A stretch of 64,000 nucleotides of DNA from Halorarius halobius. Lineage in GTDB: Archaea; Halobacteriota; Halobacteria; Halobacteriales; Haloarculaceae. A program made the position numbers and the translations under genes. The stretch lies in assembly GCF_024298865.1 (NCBI RefSeq), contig NZ_CP101161.1, forward strand, positions 3,245,227 through 3,309,226. The letters are read 5' to 3'. Of this stretch, positions 52,052 to 61,629 are shown piece by piece (the first letter of the stretch is position 1; the number at the start of each line of letters is the position of its first letter). The notes under the pieces were generated by a model that was not told the DNA's origin, did no database searches, and saw only the letters and a list, made by a program, of their open reading frames with translations.

Positions 52052-53833
52052 CTATCGAATTTTTGAGACAGTAGCAGGATAGCGGATCCAGAAGCTAATG
52101 TCTCCATTTTGATATATTTGCGATGAACTTTGGCGAAAATCATTGAGTTGCTGGCGGTTTGACGACGCTTTACTGGGGGCCTTCTGAAACTGTGATCGCT
52201 TAATTTCGAGATCATCGATTACGTATATTGTGTTAGGAGGTCGATTATCTACTTGCCATGAGTAGGATTCCTCGCGCAATCGCCAAGCAATTTGGCCAGT
52301 ATATGGGCTATCTCCGGCCCATTCCCTATCGGTTCGGTAGCCAAACAACCCTCGTGCCAACCAAAACGTCGTTGAGGTACCTGTTACTCGTTGTTCCGCT
52401 GACCGGTGCTGATGAAGCCACTGGTAGCCGTCTACTTGCTCTCCGGTGGTGCTGGAGGCGATGGAACCCTGGAGTGGGGATGGATACGCTATTAACACAC
52501 CCGGCAGGACGAGACCTATAACCAGCAATATCGCCATTGCTACCCGGTATCGGGAGTCTGGTTGATCGAGGGGCCTGAGGGCGTTGATTACTGAAGGGAT
52601 GAGAATCAACGGAAGGATAACGACCACCCTTCTGGTATTCAGACCACCTGACTGAAGTACGAGATCAACTAACACAAATAGCATGGAGATAATTCCAGTC
52701 ATTAAACCGGAGGCGATTAGTGGTGTTCCGAGGCGGCGGTTTCGAAGTTGCGCCACCACTCCCAAACCGACCGTAGCACTGAGCATGAGTAGGTAGCTTG
52801 TCCGGCGGAGTACCTCTGACAGAGCCTGGACTATCAGCGGCAGTATCGTTTGCTTCGTTCGAACGGATGACGGACTCACACCCTGACTGGAACTACCGTC
52901 GCTCAATATCGATGCTAACGTGCTGGTGAGGATTGTAATACCATTTCCAGTTATGGAAAACAGATATATTAAAAAGATTGAGCCAGTCGACAAAATTATT
53001 CCAATGGGTATCCAGCCCAACCGAAAGTCCGCCCACTCGCCGAGTCGTGTATAGTACGCACCCTGATTGACTACCCAAAACATTGCCAGTAGAGTAATTC
53101 CGAACAGCGCTGCTAGCAAATGATGCATCATTATCCCAATGAATAGCAAAAGTAAGATGAATCCAAATCTGCTGCTCCAGTGTGAACGTTGAAATCGGAT
53201 TTTGACACCGAACCACCAAAACACGAGAATAAGGGGCCACCCGAATGAAAATGGCCGTGGAGCAATGTTCATCAAAAGAGCAGGAACAGCAATAATCACG
53301 ATGCTATAGCGAGCTCTGCGTGGAGCGGGCAAGCACTTAGACACAATCACCATTAAAGGGAGACTCACCGAGACTGAGACAAAGGGAATAGCAGAAAGAA
53401 CGTGATACTTGCTTAGTCCGGTGAGTTCGGAGATGGTGAGAATTAGCGTGTGGAATAGTGGATATGGGTTGTGGCTTGGATCAAGCCGCTGAGTTCGGAG
53501 ATACCAAAGATGATTCCAAGGATCATGGTAGCCGTATGGGACACCCCATTGGGTCGATGGGAGGATAATTGTAAAGGCCGCAAGGAGTGCGAAGAGACAG
53601 GTCGTTGCCCAAGAAGCAACTCCTGCCCAGATGGCAATAATAAAAGCCAAGATGGCAGCAACAACCAGCGTCCAGAATATCGCATAATGGGAGTAGATAT
53701 TAACCCATGGACCATCTGCAATTTGCTGAAACTGGAGAACCAGGACAGCCACAGATAAAATAATATATGGAATTATTACGACAGCCCTTCTGAACCGAGA
53801 TAAGGTACGAACCCGGGAATCCACAGAGAACAA
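52052..53833 (-). CDS. GT-C-like polytopic membrane protein
   Basis: 593 residues with about 11-13 membrane helices and a soluble C-terminal part (about 470-593). An early loop holds G-Y-H-D-P-W-N-H-L-W (near 98-107), in the position where GT-C enzymes (PMT, ArnT, AglB) have their acidic catalytic motif. The soluble tail with V-D-G-Y-Q-W-L-H-Q-H and T-F-W-L-A-R-G-L resembles the C-terminal domain of archaeal GT39-like proteins. It could transfer or polymerise sugars on the outer face. The start may be the TTG at 53833 or the GTG at 53824; no ATG lies near. Confidence 0.75.
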   Translation of the reverse strand: MFSVDSRVRTLSRFRRAVVIIPYIILSVAVLVLQFQQIADGPWVNIYSHYAIFWTLVVAAILAFIIAIWAGVASWATTCLFALLAAFTIILPSTQWGVPYGYHDPWNHLWYLRTQRLDPSHNPYPLFHTLILTISELTGLSKYHVLSAIPFVSVSVSLPLMVIVSKCLPAPRRARYSIVIIAVPALLMNIAPRPFSFGWPLILVFWWFGVKIRFQRSHWSSRFGFILLLLFIGIMMHHLLAALFGITLLAMFWVVNQGAYYTRLGEWADFRLGWIPIGIILSTGSIFLIYLFSITGNGITILTSTLASILSDGSSSQGVSPSSVRTKQTILPLIVQALSEVLRRTSYLLMLSATVGLGVVAQLRNRRLGTPLIASGLMTGIISMLFVLVDLVLQSGGLNTRRVVVILPLILIPSVINALRPLDQPDSRYRVAMAILLVIGLVLPGVLIAYPSPLQGSIASSTTGEQVDGYQWLHQHRSAEQRVTGTSTTFWLARGLFGYRTDREWAGDSPYTGQIAWRLREESYSWQVDNRPPNTIYVIDDLEIKRSQFQKAPSKASSNRQQLNDFRQSSSQIYQNGDISFWIRYPATVSKIR

Positions 53834-54150
53834 TCAACCCACGCTACTAATTAACGGTGTTGTATTCGGCAAGGATAACCATTCGAATTGAATCAGGGTG
53901 ACACACTTCGCAGGCAGAAACGTGCTCCCGCTACTCGACGACAACTAATTTTCAGTCTGTTCGTCACCGCTGTCAACAGTTATGTAGTGACACTTCACTA
54001 CAATCTCTAGGGCGAGATGTGGCCTGAGGTCGTCCTCGTCTTTATATTCGGCATCCCCGTCGTCCCCACCGGAACCACCACGGTCCTCTACAGACTCTAA
54101 CTGCTTCTCACCTCCACTGGCAGTAACAAGCAGGTTATTTACTTGCGGAA
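53834..54150. other. Intergenic region of higher G+C
   Basis: GC-richer than its surroundings. It holds a 27-codon frame (54018-54101; M-W-P-E-V-V-L-V-F-I-F-G-I-P, hydrophobic) that may be a gene remnant. Nothing else is seen. Confidence 0.35.
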
Positions 54151-55269
54151 TTAATGGGAATCGGCTTGAGCTAATTTGTAAGATAATTTCTTAAATTCCG
54201 CTCGGGCCTCTTCCAAAGTGTAACGACGTGTAACGAGTTCCCTTTGGTTCTGGACTATTGATTGTAATCCTTCGTGCGTGGAGACTCTATTGTAGGTGTT
54301 ATAGATCGAATTGGGTTGATTATCGGGTAATTCAAATCCAATAATACCATCATCCAGTAAGTCGCTTAAACTACCAACATTCGTTCCAACGACGATTGCT
54401 CCACAGCCCATAGCTTCAATGGCTGTAGTCGGTAACCCCTCTGCATGTGAAGGCATAAATATAAACTTCACATCATTAAACACATCTGATATATCATTAT
54501 GGTTTATCCAACCAGTCAACTCGATTTGAGGAATGTCCCCTACTATTTTACATACTTCATTGTATAGTGGGCCATTTCCTACCATTTTAATTCGGATATT
54601 TGGGTTAGTTTTTGCTAGCTCTTTAGCAGCTATTGAAAATTCAACTACACTCTTTACCTTCGTGAATCCACCCACAAATCCAATATCCACTTGACGGTCC
54701 TCAATACCGTTGTGGATGTCGAATTGGTCAAAATCACGATAATTAGAGAATGCGACATATGTATTATTGTTAGGTACTGTTCGTCTCTCAGAATCCGAAA
54801 ATACTATTGCGTGATCAGAGAATCTAAAAGCTAAGTATTCTAAATAGTAGACAAAGTTGCTCAGGTATTTGGCCCCTGGACGTTCATTTGAGAATGCCCC
54901 CACTTTGATAACACTCGTTTTTAGTGGCAAAAGCCTACACATGACGACCGGAATAAAGTAAGACATTGCCCCTTTTTGAAAATATATGACATTTATTTCT
55001 TTCCTGTGTAAAAATATCTTAATGCAAGCAAATAGCTGTAAATATATATTGTCAATAATGCCAACGCCAGAGATATATGAGCCAGTCTGTTCAAATTTTG
55101 AAATCTTTGATGAGACGGATTCATCTGTATATCCACCACCAAACAAAACTAGTGGGTTAGAGATAGGTTGAAGGATATGAATGAACCTTTTGATGGGTTC
55201 TAATTGAGCATCATAGGTAGTAGGTGATGTGACAATTCCGACACCAAGATCTTCATGCTCATCATTCAT
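54151..55269 (-). CDS. Glycosyltransferase family 4
   Basis: 372 residues, GT-B fold. The C-terminal domain has I-G-F-V-G-G-F-T-K-V-K-S (near 205-216), the loop G-N-G-P-L-Y (near 246), and P-S-H-A-E-G-L-P-T-T-A-I-E-A-M-G-C-G (near 286-303), the sugar-nucleotide binding motif. The N-terminal domain is less conserved (Y-F-Q-K-G-A-M-S-Y-F). The base composition is strongly AT-rich. It likely adds a sugar to the glycan; substrate unknown. It stands alone, with ~135 bases to the next gene. Confidence 0.87.
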   Translation of the reverse strand: MNDEHEDLGVGIVTSPTTYDAQLEPIKRFIHILQPISNPLVLFGGGYTDESVSSKISKFEQTGSYISGVGIIDNIYLQLFACIKIFLHRKEINVIYFQKGAMSYFIPVVMCRLLPLKTSVIKVGAFSNERPGAKYLSNFVYYLEYLAFRFSDHAIVFSDSERRTVPNNNTYVAFSNYRDFDQFDIHNGIEDRQVDIGFVGGFTKVKSVVEFSIAAKELAKTNPNIRIKMVGNGPLYNEVCKIVGDIPQIELTGWINHNDISDVFNDVKFIFMPSHAEGLPTTAIEAMGCGAIVVGTNVGSLSDLLDDGIIGFELPDNQPNSIYNTYNRVSTHEGLQSIVQNQRELVTRRYTLEEARAEFKKLSYKLAQADSH

Positions 55270-55404
55270 TCATTCTGCCGGTGAAGCACAGATAGATAAA
55301 AACTATTCGGTCAAAGTTTGAGCGTCTCGCTGTCGACGTGGAAAATCTCATTATGAGAGTTACAACAATGTATACATTTTATGAATACTATTCAGCACTC
55401 ACAC

Positions 55405-56313
55405 CTAAAGAAGCTCTGTCGCAGATCGTTGCGTACCTGTATAGTAATCCATTAGCGCACGAAACATCGCTCTTATTAAATCCCATCGCCAGATACTAAC
55501 CGAGTACATTAAAAATAAGAACCTATGAGAAATAAAATATATATAAAATATAAACCTATCTAAGCCCACTAGGTGGTTGTTGCCAAAATAAATGGTATTA
55601 TATGTGTTGTGGTAAAATTGGAATCCATTTAAGTCCCCAGATGTGGAGTGAGTTTTATGAACAATCTCTGAATTCGGATTGACTATTAGACTCCAATTAT
55701 TCTCATTAGCATAATGCGCTAACTCTTGGTCCTCTGATCCAAAGAAATAATCGTCATTTAATAATCCATATTCAGAAATAAATTCTGAATCTATTAACAT
55801 TAGTGCAGAAATTATCCAGCCTGTTGAGTATTCTGAATCACTTTGGATCTTAGTAATACGATTTACTTTTGCCAGGCTAGGGTATAATTCTCCTCCAGCG
55901 AACCAGACATCTGATTTTCCGGGGTGGTATATTATACCGCTAACAGCCGCAACCCTCTCCCTCGATACAGCTGATTTAACGAGTGGCTGTAAAAAGTCCT
56001 CATCGACAATTGTGTCATTATTTAGCAAAAGTACATATTGACAATTATCGGATAGAGCAGCAGTTATACCGGAGTTACATCCACCAGCAAAACCAAGGTT
56101 TGTTTCGTTTTCTATAAATTTGCACCATCCAAATTCATTCTTAAGCCTAGAGAGCGAGTCATCGGTAGAGCCATTATCCACAACATATACCGTAAAATTT
56201 GGATAATTGGTTTTCTGAACCGACTCCAAGCAGCTTGAAGTATCATCGTAGTCGTTCCAATTGAGTATAATTATACCTACACTTGGTTTGGCGAAATATT
56301 CAGATTTATTCAT
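55405..56313 (-). CDS. Glycosyltransferase family 2
   Basis: 302 residues, GT-A fold of the rhamnosyltransferase-like GT2 branch. It opens V-G-I-I-I-L-N-W-N-D-Y-D-D-T, has V-V-D-N-G-S-T-D-D-S (near 44-53), N-L-G-F-A-G-G-C-N (near 73-81) and the DxD-type L-L-L-N-N-D-T-I-V-D (near 94-103), then E-D-Q-E-L-A-H-Y-A (near 192). The hydrophobic C-terminal region (about 250-285) may bind the membrane. Given the neighbouring nucleotidyltransferase, a dTDP- or UDP-sugar is a likely donor. Confidence 0.9.
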   Translation of the reverse strand: MNKSEYFAKPSVGIIILNWNDYDDTSSCLESVQKTNYPNFTVYVVDNGSTDDSLSRLKNEFGWCKFIENETNLGFAGGCNSGITAALSDNCQYVLLLNNDTIVDEDFLQPLVKSAVSRERVAAVSGIIYHPGKSDVWFAGGELYPSLAKVNRITKIQSDSEYSTGWIISALMLIDSEFISEYGLLNDDYFFGSEDQELAHYANENNWSLIVNPNSEIVHKTHSTSGDLNGFQFYHNTYNTIYFGNNHLVGLDRFIFYIYFISHRFLFLMYSVSIWRWDLIRAMFRALMDYYTGTQRSATELL

Positions 56314-56352
56314 AATATAATAATTATATCTTTTTAGACTGTTAGATATTAT

Positions 56353-57429
56353 TTACTGTGGAGTACGGTGGTCGATTACTGAATCTTCGCCAAGAAGGAA
56401 TCTATTGGGAGATCCCGATTCGTAATTACATATCTTAACCCCATCCGCCAATATACTATTTTCTAATATCGAATTCGATTCAATAGTTACGTTGTTCATA
56501 ATTACGCTCGATTCAATTTGGGCGTCATGTATAGTGCAGTTATTCCCGATACTAGTAAATGGCCCAATTTTTGCATCCCCTTTAATCGATGAATTTTCTC
56601 CAATCAGTACTGGACCCTCGATAGTAGCGGTATCAGCGATCGAAGTACCTTTACCAATCTGGCACCCCGGTATATTATCTGATTTATCGGACACTTGCCC
56701 AAATTGTTTATTAGGTAATTTATCAAGGAATATTTTATTGGCGGTTATAACATCGTCTGGAGTTCCGACATCTTTCCAAAGTCCTTCCTGCACCTCCCAA
56801 AATACTGTTTCTTCTTTAACTAATCCGGCCAACGCGTGGGTCAATTCAAGTTCACCACGCCAAGAGGGCTCAAGGGATTCAATTTGTTCAAATATCGAAT
56901 CAGTCAACGCAATCACACCGATATATGCTTTATCAGAAGCAGGTTCATCAGGTTTCTCCTGAATGTTTACGATACTATCTCCATCCAAATCGACTATCCC
57001 AAATCTTGAGGGTTCCTCGACCTCCTGAAGAATGAAACCCGCTGAATGGTGATTCTCGTCAAACGACTCAACTAAATTTCCAACAATACCCTCATTAATT
57101 ATTGTATCTCCAAAATATACTAGAAATGGTTCATCGTTAACGAACTGTTTCGCGCAATCAACAGCATGTGCTAAACCAAGAGGTTCACCTTGATGGATAT
57201 ACGTAATATCCACTTCAAAATCTTTCCCATCTTCAAGAAAATTCTTAATCTTACTAGGGTATTGTCCACCTAAAACCACACCAATTTCCGTTATTCCTGC
57301 CGATTTTAAACACTCAACCGCATATTGTATTACGGGCTTATTTGCTACAGGGACAAGTTGCTTTTGCGTTGTATGAGAAATCGGTCTTAGCCTCGTCCCA
57401 GACCCACCTGCGAGAATGACTCCTTTCAT
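56353..57429 (-). CDS. Glucose-1-phosphate thymidylyltransferase-like (long form)
   Basis: 358 residues. The nucleotidyltransferase domain has the complete L-A-G-G-S-G-T-R-L-R-P (near 6-16), P-V-A-N-K-P-V-I-Q-Y (near 27-36) and Y-F-G-D-T-I-I-N (near 103). After ~residue 235 comes a left-handed beta-helix (repeated I-G-x-x-(S/T)-x-I pattern), as in archaeal long RmlA-type enzymes. It activates glucose-1-phosphate (or a related sugar) with dTTP/UTP for the island's transferases. The ATG at 57429 is the true start by homology; an upstream TTG would add 7 residues. Confidence 0.9.
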   Translation of the reverse strand: MKGVILAGGSGTRLRPISHTTQKQLVPVANKPVIQYAVECLKSAGITEIGVVLGGQYPSKIKNFLEDGKDFEVDITYIHQGEPLGLAHAVDCAKQFVNDEPFLVYFGDTIINEGIVGNLVESFDENHHSAGFILQEVEEPSRFGIVDLDGDSIVNIQEKPDEPASDKAYIGVIALTDSIFEQIESLEPSWRGELELTHALAGLVKEETVFWEVQEGLWKDVGTPDDVITANKIFLDKLPNKQFGQVSDKSDNIPGCQIGKGTSIADTATIEGPVLIGENSSIKGDAKIGPFTSIGNNCTIHDAQIESSVIMNNVTIESNSILENSILADGVKICNYESGSPNRFLLGEDSVIDHRTPQ

Positions 57430-57586
57430 AAGCAATTTGTTCCTGACCAATTAGATAAAGGTTATGTTTCTATGAGCCGGCGATAGATGAAGTAGTTTAT
57501 AAAGAATTGCTTATTAAGGGAATATTTTTGTGGAGGTATAAATTTGAATCGGTGGCTATTTCATTATGCACTAAGGTCTCTCTGGC

Positions 57587-58447
57587 ATGAACCCCGTCGA
57601 AAGCGCAATTCGAACCTATCAAAGAGGAGGACTAAAATTACTTTCTCGTGAATCATCAAAATATGCGATTTCTCAATTCCTGAGGCTCCCAATTATCGAC
57701 TCAATAGCTTTTCAGAGATCACTCAAAGAAATACAAAAGAGAGCCGAACAGGAAGAAGGAATCGATGATGTTCTAGACACGATTCTGGATGTCCAGCCTG
57801 GTTATGGAGAGTATAAATTAACTGCTTTGCAATTGAGAGATGAACTACTTGAGCTAGCTCGCAATGTCCAACAACATGAACCAAAAGTAATCCTCGAAAT
57901 AGGGACTGCAAACGGTGGTACATTCTACACCTGGTGTAGGCATGTCCAAAGCCTAGAGCATATTGTTAGTTTAGATCTCCCGGGAGGTAGATTTGGCGGA
58001 GGATATAATCAAAAAAAGACAGAGATATTCAAAACATTTTCAGATGATGCGACAATGGATTTTATCAGAGACGATTCCCATAATGAAACAACTCTGGAGA
58101 GAATAAAAATGGATGTGGTGGGCGAAAATAAAGTGGATTTTTTATTCATTGATGGAGATCATTCGTATGAGGGCGTGAAGAGTGACTTTCAAATGTACAA
58201 GAACCTCATGTCTGATGATGGATTAGTGGCATTCCATGATATTGTATTCCATCCAGATAATCAATCTGCGGTAAAGGAAATTGCTAGAAGATCAGATGCA
58301 GAAGATCGTCATCTAGAGTGGGGTTCTGCACACCCGGGCGTTAATGTTCATCAGTTCTGGCAGGAAATCCGTGAGAAGTATACAACCGATGAGATAATAT
58401 CTCATCCTGACCAAACTTGGGGGGGGATTGGTTTGATATACTTATAG
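57587..58447 (+). CDS. Class I SAM-dependent methyltransferase (CmcI-like)
   Basis: 286 residues. The Rossmann core begins I-L-E-I-G-T-A-N-G-G-T-F-Y-T-W (near 104-118, motif I), then S-L-D-L-P-G-G (near 129), and D-F-L-F-I-D-G-D-H-S-Y-E-G-V (near 185-198), which is the hallmark of the CmcI/MT_24-like branch. V-A-F-H-D-I-V-F-H (near 217) follows. Likely methylates a glycan sugar or a related small molecule. An N-terminal helical extension of ~70 residues is of unknown use. It is divergent from the nucleotidyltransferase gene. Confidence 0.85.
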   Translation: MNPVESAIRTYQRGGLKLLSRESSKYAISQFLRLPIIDSIAFQRSLKEIQKRAEQEEGIDDVLDTILDVQPGYGEYKLTALQLRDELLELARNVQQHEPKVILEIGTANGGTFYTWCRHVQSLEHIVSLDLPGGRFGGGYNQKKTEIFKTFSDDATMDFIRDDSHNETTLERIKMDVVGENKVDFLFIDGDHSYEGVKSDFQMYKNLMSDDGLVAFHDIVFHPDNQSAVKEIARRSDAEDRHLEWGSAHPGVNVHQFWQEIREKYTTDEIISHPDQTWGGIGLIYL

Positions 58448-59221
58448 TACAATAACCCGGTATTCGCGAGTCAGCCACCCGAGAATCACGGTACCGCCCC
58501 TCGGTATCGAAGTACTACTTGAGCGTCTCTACAATCTCTTCGAAGACGAACACCTCGCCTGCATCACCGATTCTTTGCTTGTCTACATCGCTCGGCCCCA
58601 TCCACCGCCACCACCGCTCGGAGGTCCTCCGTGCTCATTACCTGGAGAGTCGACAAGCCCCGGTTCGCCGGGCGTAGGGGTGAGATTCCATTGGCTGCTG
58701 ACTCGGTTCGTCGCAAGTGGAGGAGAGACTATCGACAATGGACCGCTCGTTAGAAGCCGAGATTCCCTGATCTGGTTCCTCATCGCCGCCAGATTCAGAG
58801 GCCTTTTCTTTCAAAAAATCAGACTAGAATGGGTCCCAATTCGGCTTCCGGGTCCGTACGCTGAGGAGCATCGTCGTCGAACGCAGGCTACGACGATCTG
58901 GAGACCACGGGGTCGTCCGCAGTCTCTGTCGACTCTGAGTCCGCATCCGATTCCGGGCTCGATTCAGCGTCTGTGTCGGAGTGTGGAGCGTCTACGTCCA
59001 TGTCCGACTTCGAGTTCCGTGTTCTCCTGAAGGGACTCAAGACAGTCGTACGTCGACGAAAGCCCCCGATTGGGCACCCACTGGGAACCCGTCCAATATC
59101 ATTCAATTAACATCACTCGAAACAGAGTGCAAGTGAAAGGTTTTCCAGACTCAATACGTTTCCAAATATACTCAAACGTATCCAGAGTCGCGAGATCGAT
59201 CACAATTCCGCGGATCAGTCC
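58448..59221. other. Decayed coding sequence between island and accessory zone
   Basis: No intact gene. On the minus strand a remnant of ~24 codons ends at a TAG (58515-58517): D-V-D-K-Q-R-I-G-D-A-G-E-V-F-V-F-E-E-I-V. Another, at ~58640-58815, is acidic and polar (E-K-A-S-E-S-G-G-D-E-E-P). A third, ~58900-59020, reads D-T-D-A-E-S-S-P-E-S-D-A-D-S. They look like pieces of haloarchaeal proteins broken by rearrangement; families cannot be named. G+C rises here, marking the end of the AT-rich island. Confidence 0.5.
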
Positions 59222-59848
59222 TCAGTCGATCGTGCCAAACAGCACCTCTCTGTCGGCGTCCGTCGTTGCCTGCTCCTGCTCGTACCAGAACTCCGTTGCG
59301 TCCTCAACATCGAACACGCCCCCATCGGGCAGCTCACTGACGTCGCGGTTCGTGCCCGCGAACTCACCGCGAGCGCGACCGTCCCCGACCGGCGCGCCGT
59401 CGTACCACCGCACCGTCCGCACGGCCCCGAACCCGACCGTCGGCTGCCGCTCGACCGTCTCCGAATCGTACTGCAGCCCGAACCACAGCGTCCGATACGC
59501 CGTCACGTCGAACGCCCGGTCGACCACGTAGAACGTCTCGTGATGCAGGTTATCGAGCTGCCCCGACAGTGCCTTCGCAAGCGTGACGCCCGTCTCGCGC
59601 GGAATCGGCTCGACGTCGGTCGGACAGCTCCCGTCGATGTGGTAGCTGTCACGGACTGACGCGGGATTCGAGCCGGTCGTCAGCGCCCGGTGGACCTCCC
59701 GGGCCCATTGCGATGGCGTGTCGCCACTGAACGGCGTCGCCTCGGTAACCCGATGTTTCAGCCTGAGGTTGCAGCCACCCCAGTGCGTGTAATGCAGGTT
59801 GTACGTGCCATCCATCCGTTCGTACGCAACGAGTGCTCTATGTCCCAT
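59222..59848 (-). CDS. Haloarchaeal DUF6735-like protein, second copy
   Basis: A 208-residue paralogue of 17612-18232, with the same opening M-G-H-R-A-L-V-A-Y-E-R, then Y-N-L-H-Y-T-H-W-G-G and the block D-V-T-A-Y-R-T-L-W-F-G-L-Q-Y-D-S-E-T-V. The two differ most in the middle (about 45-90) and at the C-terminus. Both have the G-rich leader ~20-30 bases before the ATG. Function unknown; context with TA modules suggests a mobile-element cargo or maintenance gene. Confidence 0.75.
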   Translation of the reverse strand: MGHRALVAYERMDGTYNLHYTHWGGCNLRLKHRVTEATPFSGDTPSQWAREVHRALTTGSNPASVRDSYHIDGSCPTDVEPIPRETGVTLAKALSGQLDNLHHETFYVVDRAFDVTAYRTLWFGLQYDSETVERQPTVGFGAVRTVRWYDGAPVGDGRARGEFAGTNRDVSELPDGGVFDVEDATEFWYEQEQATTDADREVLFGTID

Positions 59849-59862
59849 CGAGTATCGAGGAA

Positions 59863-59910
59863 CGCACTCCAGGGCGCCCCTCGCCCGTCAGGGGCGCACA
59901 AAATCCCCGA
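59863..59910 (-). promoter_or_regulatory. G-rich leader hairpin before DUF6735-like gene, second copy
   Basis: On the minus strand: GGGGATTTTGTGCGCCCCTG then ACGGGCGAGGGGCGCC, ending ~20 bases before the ATG at 59848. The layout matches the copy at 17541-17580 even though the two genes lie 42 kb apart in opposite orientation. Confidence 0.65.
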
Positions 59911-60002
59911 GTCCGACACCGGTGAAACCTAGTCGTGCGAAACTTCCCGAAAGGACCCTCGAAAACGTGGATTTAGGACACTGGCAGGTGAGTCGACCGA
60001 CC

Positions 60003-60362
60003 ATGACACGCTTCCGGCTGTTCAAACTCGCCCTGGACCCCGACAGCCTTGCTGACGTCCGAGCTCATTTCGATCACCTGGCCGAGAAACAGGACGCGTT
60101 CGAGCGCGGGCTCGCCCTCGAGAATATGAATGCGGAAGCGGCGTGGCTCGACGAGGAGGCCCCCGCACTGTATTATCTCCACGAGGAGAGTGAGGACTAC
60201 CCCGCGGATATCGACCCGGAGGACGTCGACGACCCCGAAGTCATGGAGCTGAGCGAAACCCACCACGGCTTCTTCCAGGCGGTCGCTGCCGATGGCGTCG
60301 ACCACCCCGACGATCTCGTCGAGTTCGAGTCCCTGTTCGCGGCATCGGCTCGCGACCGGTAG
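60003..60362 (+). CDS. Small acidic haloarchaeal protein, DUF6176-like
   Basis: 119 residues, very acidic. It opens M-T-R-F-R-L-F-K-L-A-L-D-P and has A-F-E-R-G-L-A-L-E-N-M-N-A-E-A-A-W-L-D (about 34-52) and A-L-Y-Y-L-H-E-E-S-E (about 58-67), an alpha/beta ferredoxin-like pattern. It is probably the family called DUF6176, with unknown function; this name is from memory. The ATG at 60003 is chosen because the longer frame upstream overlaps the divergent promoter. Divergent from the DUF6735-like gene. Confidence 0.65.
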   Translation: MTRFRLFKLALDPDSLADVRAHFDHLAEKQDAFERGLALENMNAEAAWLDEEAPALYYLHEESEDYPADIDPEDVDDPEVMELSETHHGFFQAVAADGVDHPDDLVEFESLFAASARDR

Positions 60363-60500
60363 CATGCCCCCGAGAGCGCGGAATTCATTTCCACCAGCCG
60401 TGGCTCCCCACGACGATTCCGAATAGGGACCGGACGGTGAGAGACGTGATGGCGACGCCCATAGGACGCATCGCCTGCGATTGCTCGCTCGATGGTCCGT

Positions 60501-60659
60501 TCACACACTCGCCGCGACAGCGGCGATGATCCGCTCGGCTGTGTCGCTGATCCGACCGACTCGCTCCCGAAGCGCCTCGGGCTCATTGTCGCTCCAGGCG
60601 GCCAGATACAGCCCTGACCCGCTGGTATCTAACCCGAAATGTCGGCCGACGAATGTGGA
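60501..60659 (-). pseudogene. ArdC-like antirestriction protein C-terminal remnant
   Basis: About 50 codons on the minus strand: S-T-F-V-G-R-H-F-G-L-D-T-S-G-S-G-L-Y-L-A, then W-S-D-N-E-P-E-A-L-R-E-R-V-G-R-I-S and A-E-R-I-I-A-A-V. This resembles the C-terminus of haloarchaeal ArdC-like proteins of plasmids. Upstream codons do not continue the family, so only the end survives. Confidence 0.5.
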
Positions 60660-60871
60660 GGTCACGGATCGGGAGACGACCGACCGGGCAAAGGCTCTGT
60701 GCGAGCGGTGTAGTCCAGGCGGATTCGCGACGTACTGGACGCGCGATCTCGAGGAACATCTCGTCGCGATGCCAGCGAGCGACCCTCTTCCGCATTTCTG
60801 GGCACGGAAACGCCCATCCACGGTAACAAACATGCCAAACGACTATGTTCCAACAGTCCCAACAGTGGTCT

Positions 60872-61231
60872 ATGTCGAGCGGCGCCATCGATATCGACGA
60901 ATTCGAGAACGCTGACGCTGACGAATTCGAGGAACGGAATGATACCGAGCGGATCGTGCTGTTCCTCGACAAGAATGACGACAGGGCGTGGAAGGCGGCA
61001 ACGATCGCCGAGCAACTCGGGCTGGATACAGACGCCGTCAGTGCGATTCTCTCGCGATTGAAGGAACGAGGTCTCGTGCGGCATAAGCGCCCGTACTGGG
61101 CGATCACAGATGACGAGGAACGGCTTCAGGCGGCCTACCGGCTACACCGACACTACGAGACGGCAGACGAACAGTACGGTGAGGAGCGTCTTGAGGACCT
61201 CCAGACCGACGAGATGGAAAAAGTACAGTGA
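60872..61231 (+). CDS. Winged-HTH antitoxin of MazF-like pair
   Basis: About 119 residues. After an acidic start (I-D-I-D-E-F-E-N-A-D) comes a MarR-like winged HTH: A-A-T-I-A-E-Q-L-G-L-D-T-D-A-V-S-A-I-L-S, then R-L-K-E-R-G-L-V-R-H-K. The charged tail (E-E-R-L-E-D-L-Q-T-D-E) should hold the toxin. Start at the ATG at 60872; an ATG 9 codons earlier is possible. The toxin's GTG start overlaps its stop (GTGA), so translation is coupled. Confidence 0.8.
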   Translation: MSSGAIDIDEFENADADEFEERNDTERIVLFLDKNDDRAWKAATIAEQLGLDTDAVSAILSRLKERGLVRHKRPYWAITDDEERLQAAYRLHRHYETADEQYGEERLEDLQTDEMEKVQ

Positions 61232-61569
61232 CTGCATTCGGGGACTTGGAACGTGGCGACATCATCTGGGGGACCGACCCGCTCTCGGAGAAAGGTCGCC
61301 CGATGCTAATTCTGGGAGCGCCTCAACTCCCGAACCATGGTACTCAACTCATGACGGTCCTGCTCTCCACGAAGACCTACCACGAGGAGGCACTCCCACT
61401 CCGGGACGACGACTACGAAGGTGACCCACTCGGTGAACGAAGCCACGTCCTCCCATGGTCGCTTGCAACGCTCAATAGTGCTGCAGACGTCGAACACTAT
61501 CTGACCGCTCTCGTTGACGACCGCACAGAAGATGTGGCGAGCCAGTTGATTGGCTACATCTCCGACTGA
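61228..61569 (+). CDS. MazF/PemK-like toxin
   Basis: 113 residues starting at a GTG. The fold's first strand motif F-G-D-L-E-R-G-D-I-I-W-G-T-D-P (about 4-18) and K-G-R-P-M-L-I-L (about 22-29) match the PemK/MazF pattern (G-D-I-v-x-v, then R-P-v-l-v). A hydrophobic C-terminal helix follows. MazF-type toxins cleave mRNA at short sequence motifs. The HTH gene upstream is the expected antitoxin. Confidence 0.8.
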   Translation: MTAFGDLERGDIIWGTDPLSEKGRPMLILGAPQLPNHGTQLMTVLLSTKTYHEEALPLRDDDYEGDPLGERSHVLPWSLATLNSAADVEHYLTALVDDRTEDVASQLIGYISD

Positions 61570-61629
61570 TACCTGCCTAGCCCGGGCCGAGTGACTCACG
61601 TTGTACACAGGAAAACGGCTAAGTGGGTT

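Noticed and set aside
54018..54101. A 27-codon hydrophobic frame between two glycan genes
   Set aside because: Could be a small membrane peptide or a gene remnant; too short and unsupported to call a gene.
58575..59030. A 151-codon plus-strand frame opening with many Pro residues
   Set aside because: Low complexity and basic, no homology pattern; lies in broken sequence.
60481..60915. A 144-codon plus-strand frame with a W-T-R-D-L-E-E-H-L segment
   Set aside because: Overlaps the ArdC-like remnant on the other strand and the start of the HTH antitoxin gene. The middle part could be another remnant, but nothing supports a whole gene.
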